A DNA stretch of 34,858 nt. Source: a bacterium. Lineage in GTDB: Bacteria > Chloroflexota > Dormibacteria > Aeolococcales > Bog-877. Positions 34,455 through 34,858 of this stretch are shown piece by piece; within the stretch, counting starts at the first letter, position 1, and every line of letters begins with the position of its first letter. The DNA is taken from positions 1 through 34,858 of the forward strand of contig JAJZJU010000015.1 of assembly GCA_021809895.1 (NCBI GenBank), given 5' to 3'. Below the pieces are notes generated by a model, which made no database searches, was not told where the DNA came from, and saw nothing but the letters and a program-made list of their open reading frames with translations. The position numbers and the translations under genes are program-made.

Positions 34455-34858
34455 GTGATTAGCATGCCGAAGCTCTCGTTCTGGCGCATGGCGGGGGTTG
34501 CCACCGTGGCAGCGCTCTTCGTGGCCGCCTGCGGGGGGACGACGACGACTCCCAAGACCGTCTCGGGAGGCACGGTGACCTTCGCGGAAGGCCCCAACGC
34601 CCCCCCCAACTACATCCTGCCACTGGCCAGCGGCAGCTATTTCAGCGTGACCAACCTCTCCGACTTCTCCCAGAACATGTACCTGCCGCTGTTCTGGTTC
34701 GGCAACACCAGCAGCGAGCCGGTCTTCAACCCCGGCCTGAGTGTGGCCAACGCTCCCAAGTTCTCCAACAACAACACCAAGGTCACCATCACCCTGAAGC
34801 ACTGGCAGTGGTCCAACGGCAAGCCGATCACAGCCCGTGACGTGATCTTCTGGATGAA
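34455..34858 (+). CDS. Peptide-type ABC transporter binding lipoprotein, 3'-truncated
   Basis: Only the N-terminus (about 134 residues) is in the window. It has a short basic start, a hydrophobic signal segment and a lipobox FVAACGG with the lipid cysteine about residue 26. A Thr/Pro linker follows, then the mature domain with TVTFAEGPNAPPNYILPLAS and the SBP_bac_5 core HWQWSNGKPITARDVIFWM. This family (OppA/DppA-like) captures peptides, nickel or similar ligands for an ABC importer. AGGAGGG at 34437-34443 is 11 bases before the GTG at 34455 and 20 before the ATG at 34464, so GTG is slightly preferred. The 112 bases upstream contain no other gene and no clear promoter. Confidence 0.88.
   Translation, partial: MISMPKLSFWRMAGVATVAALFVAACGGTTTTPKTVSGGTVTFAEGPNAPPNYILPLASGSYFSVTNLSDFSQNMYLPLFWFGNTSSEPVFNPGLSVANAPKFSNNNTKVTITLKHWQWSNGKPITARDVIFWM

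Overview
The window is a GC-rich, densely packed stretch of bacterial chromosome whose first 19.75 kb is one long plus-strand array of sulfur-oxidation genes. Gene spacing is tight, mostly ATGA/GTGA stop-start overlaps, with a single real gap of 195 bases (8839-9033). No rRNA, tRNA, CRISPR or transposon signal was seen. The host cannot be named from this sequence. High GC, frequent GTG/TTG starts, a probable leaderless promoter, a membrane-anchored MurF-type ligase and a Gram-positive-style lipoprotein favour a terrabacterial lineage (Actinomycetota, Chloroflexota/Dormibacterota or a high-GC Bacillota relative). This placement is weak inference.

Region 1 (1-8838): the 3' part of a metallophosphoesterase gene, then sat, aprB, aprA, qmoA, qmoB and an HdrC-HdrB fusion. 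Together these encode the sulfite/APS/sulfate segment. Run oxidatively, AprBA makes APS from sulfite and AMP, and Sat converts APS plus pyrophosphate to sulfate and ATP. There is no membrane QmoC; a soluble HdrD-like protein sits in its place.

Region 2 (9034-19752): a sulfur-oxidising heterodisulfide-reductase-like (sHdr) locus. The order is HdrB1-like, HdrA-like, HdrH-like, a second HdrC-HdrB fusion (B3-like), etfB, etfA, a membrane EtfD-type quinone reductase, two small unknown genes, two lipoate-binding proteins (LbpA), a tiny zinc-ribbon gene, tusA and shdrC1. The EtfAB genes and the fused B3-like subunit match what I recall as the type II arrangement. The likely scheme is: TusA delivers sulfane sulfur, sHdr and lipoyl-LbpA oxidise it to sulfite, electrons leave through Hdr subunits, ETF and EtfD to quinone, and region 1 turns sulfite into sulfate with ATP gain. 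The assembly of the scheme is inference; the families are read from the sequence.

Region 3 (19712-22803): a minus-strand protein with a J domain inside a probable beta-propeller, a plus-strand LplA+LplB-type lipoate ligase likely to load LbpA, a 65-residue membrane protein on the minus strand, and a second TusA-like protein.

Region 4 (22817-34858): housekeeping and signalling genes. These are an OmpR-type response regulator and histidine kinase (minus strand), an alpha/beta hydrolase, a membrane-anchored MurF-like ligase, D-Ala-D-Ala ligase, a YvcK/CofD-like protein with membrane helices (minus strand), a branched-chain aminotransferase, a NarL-type two-component pair and the start of a peptide-type ABC transporter binding lipoprotein cut by the window edge.
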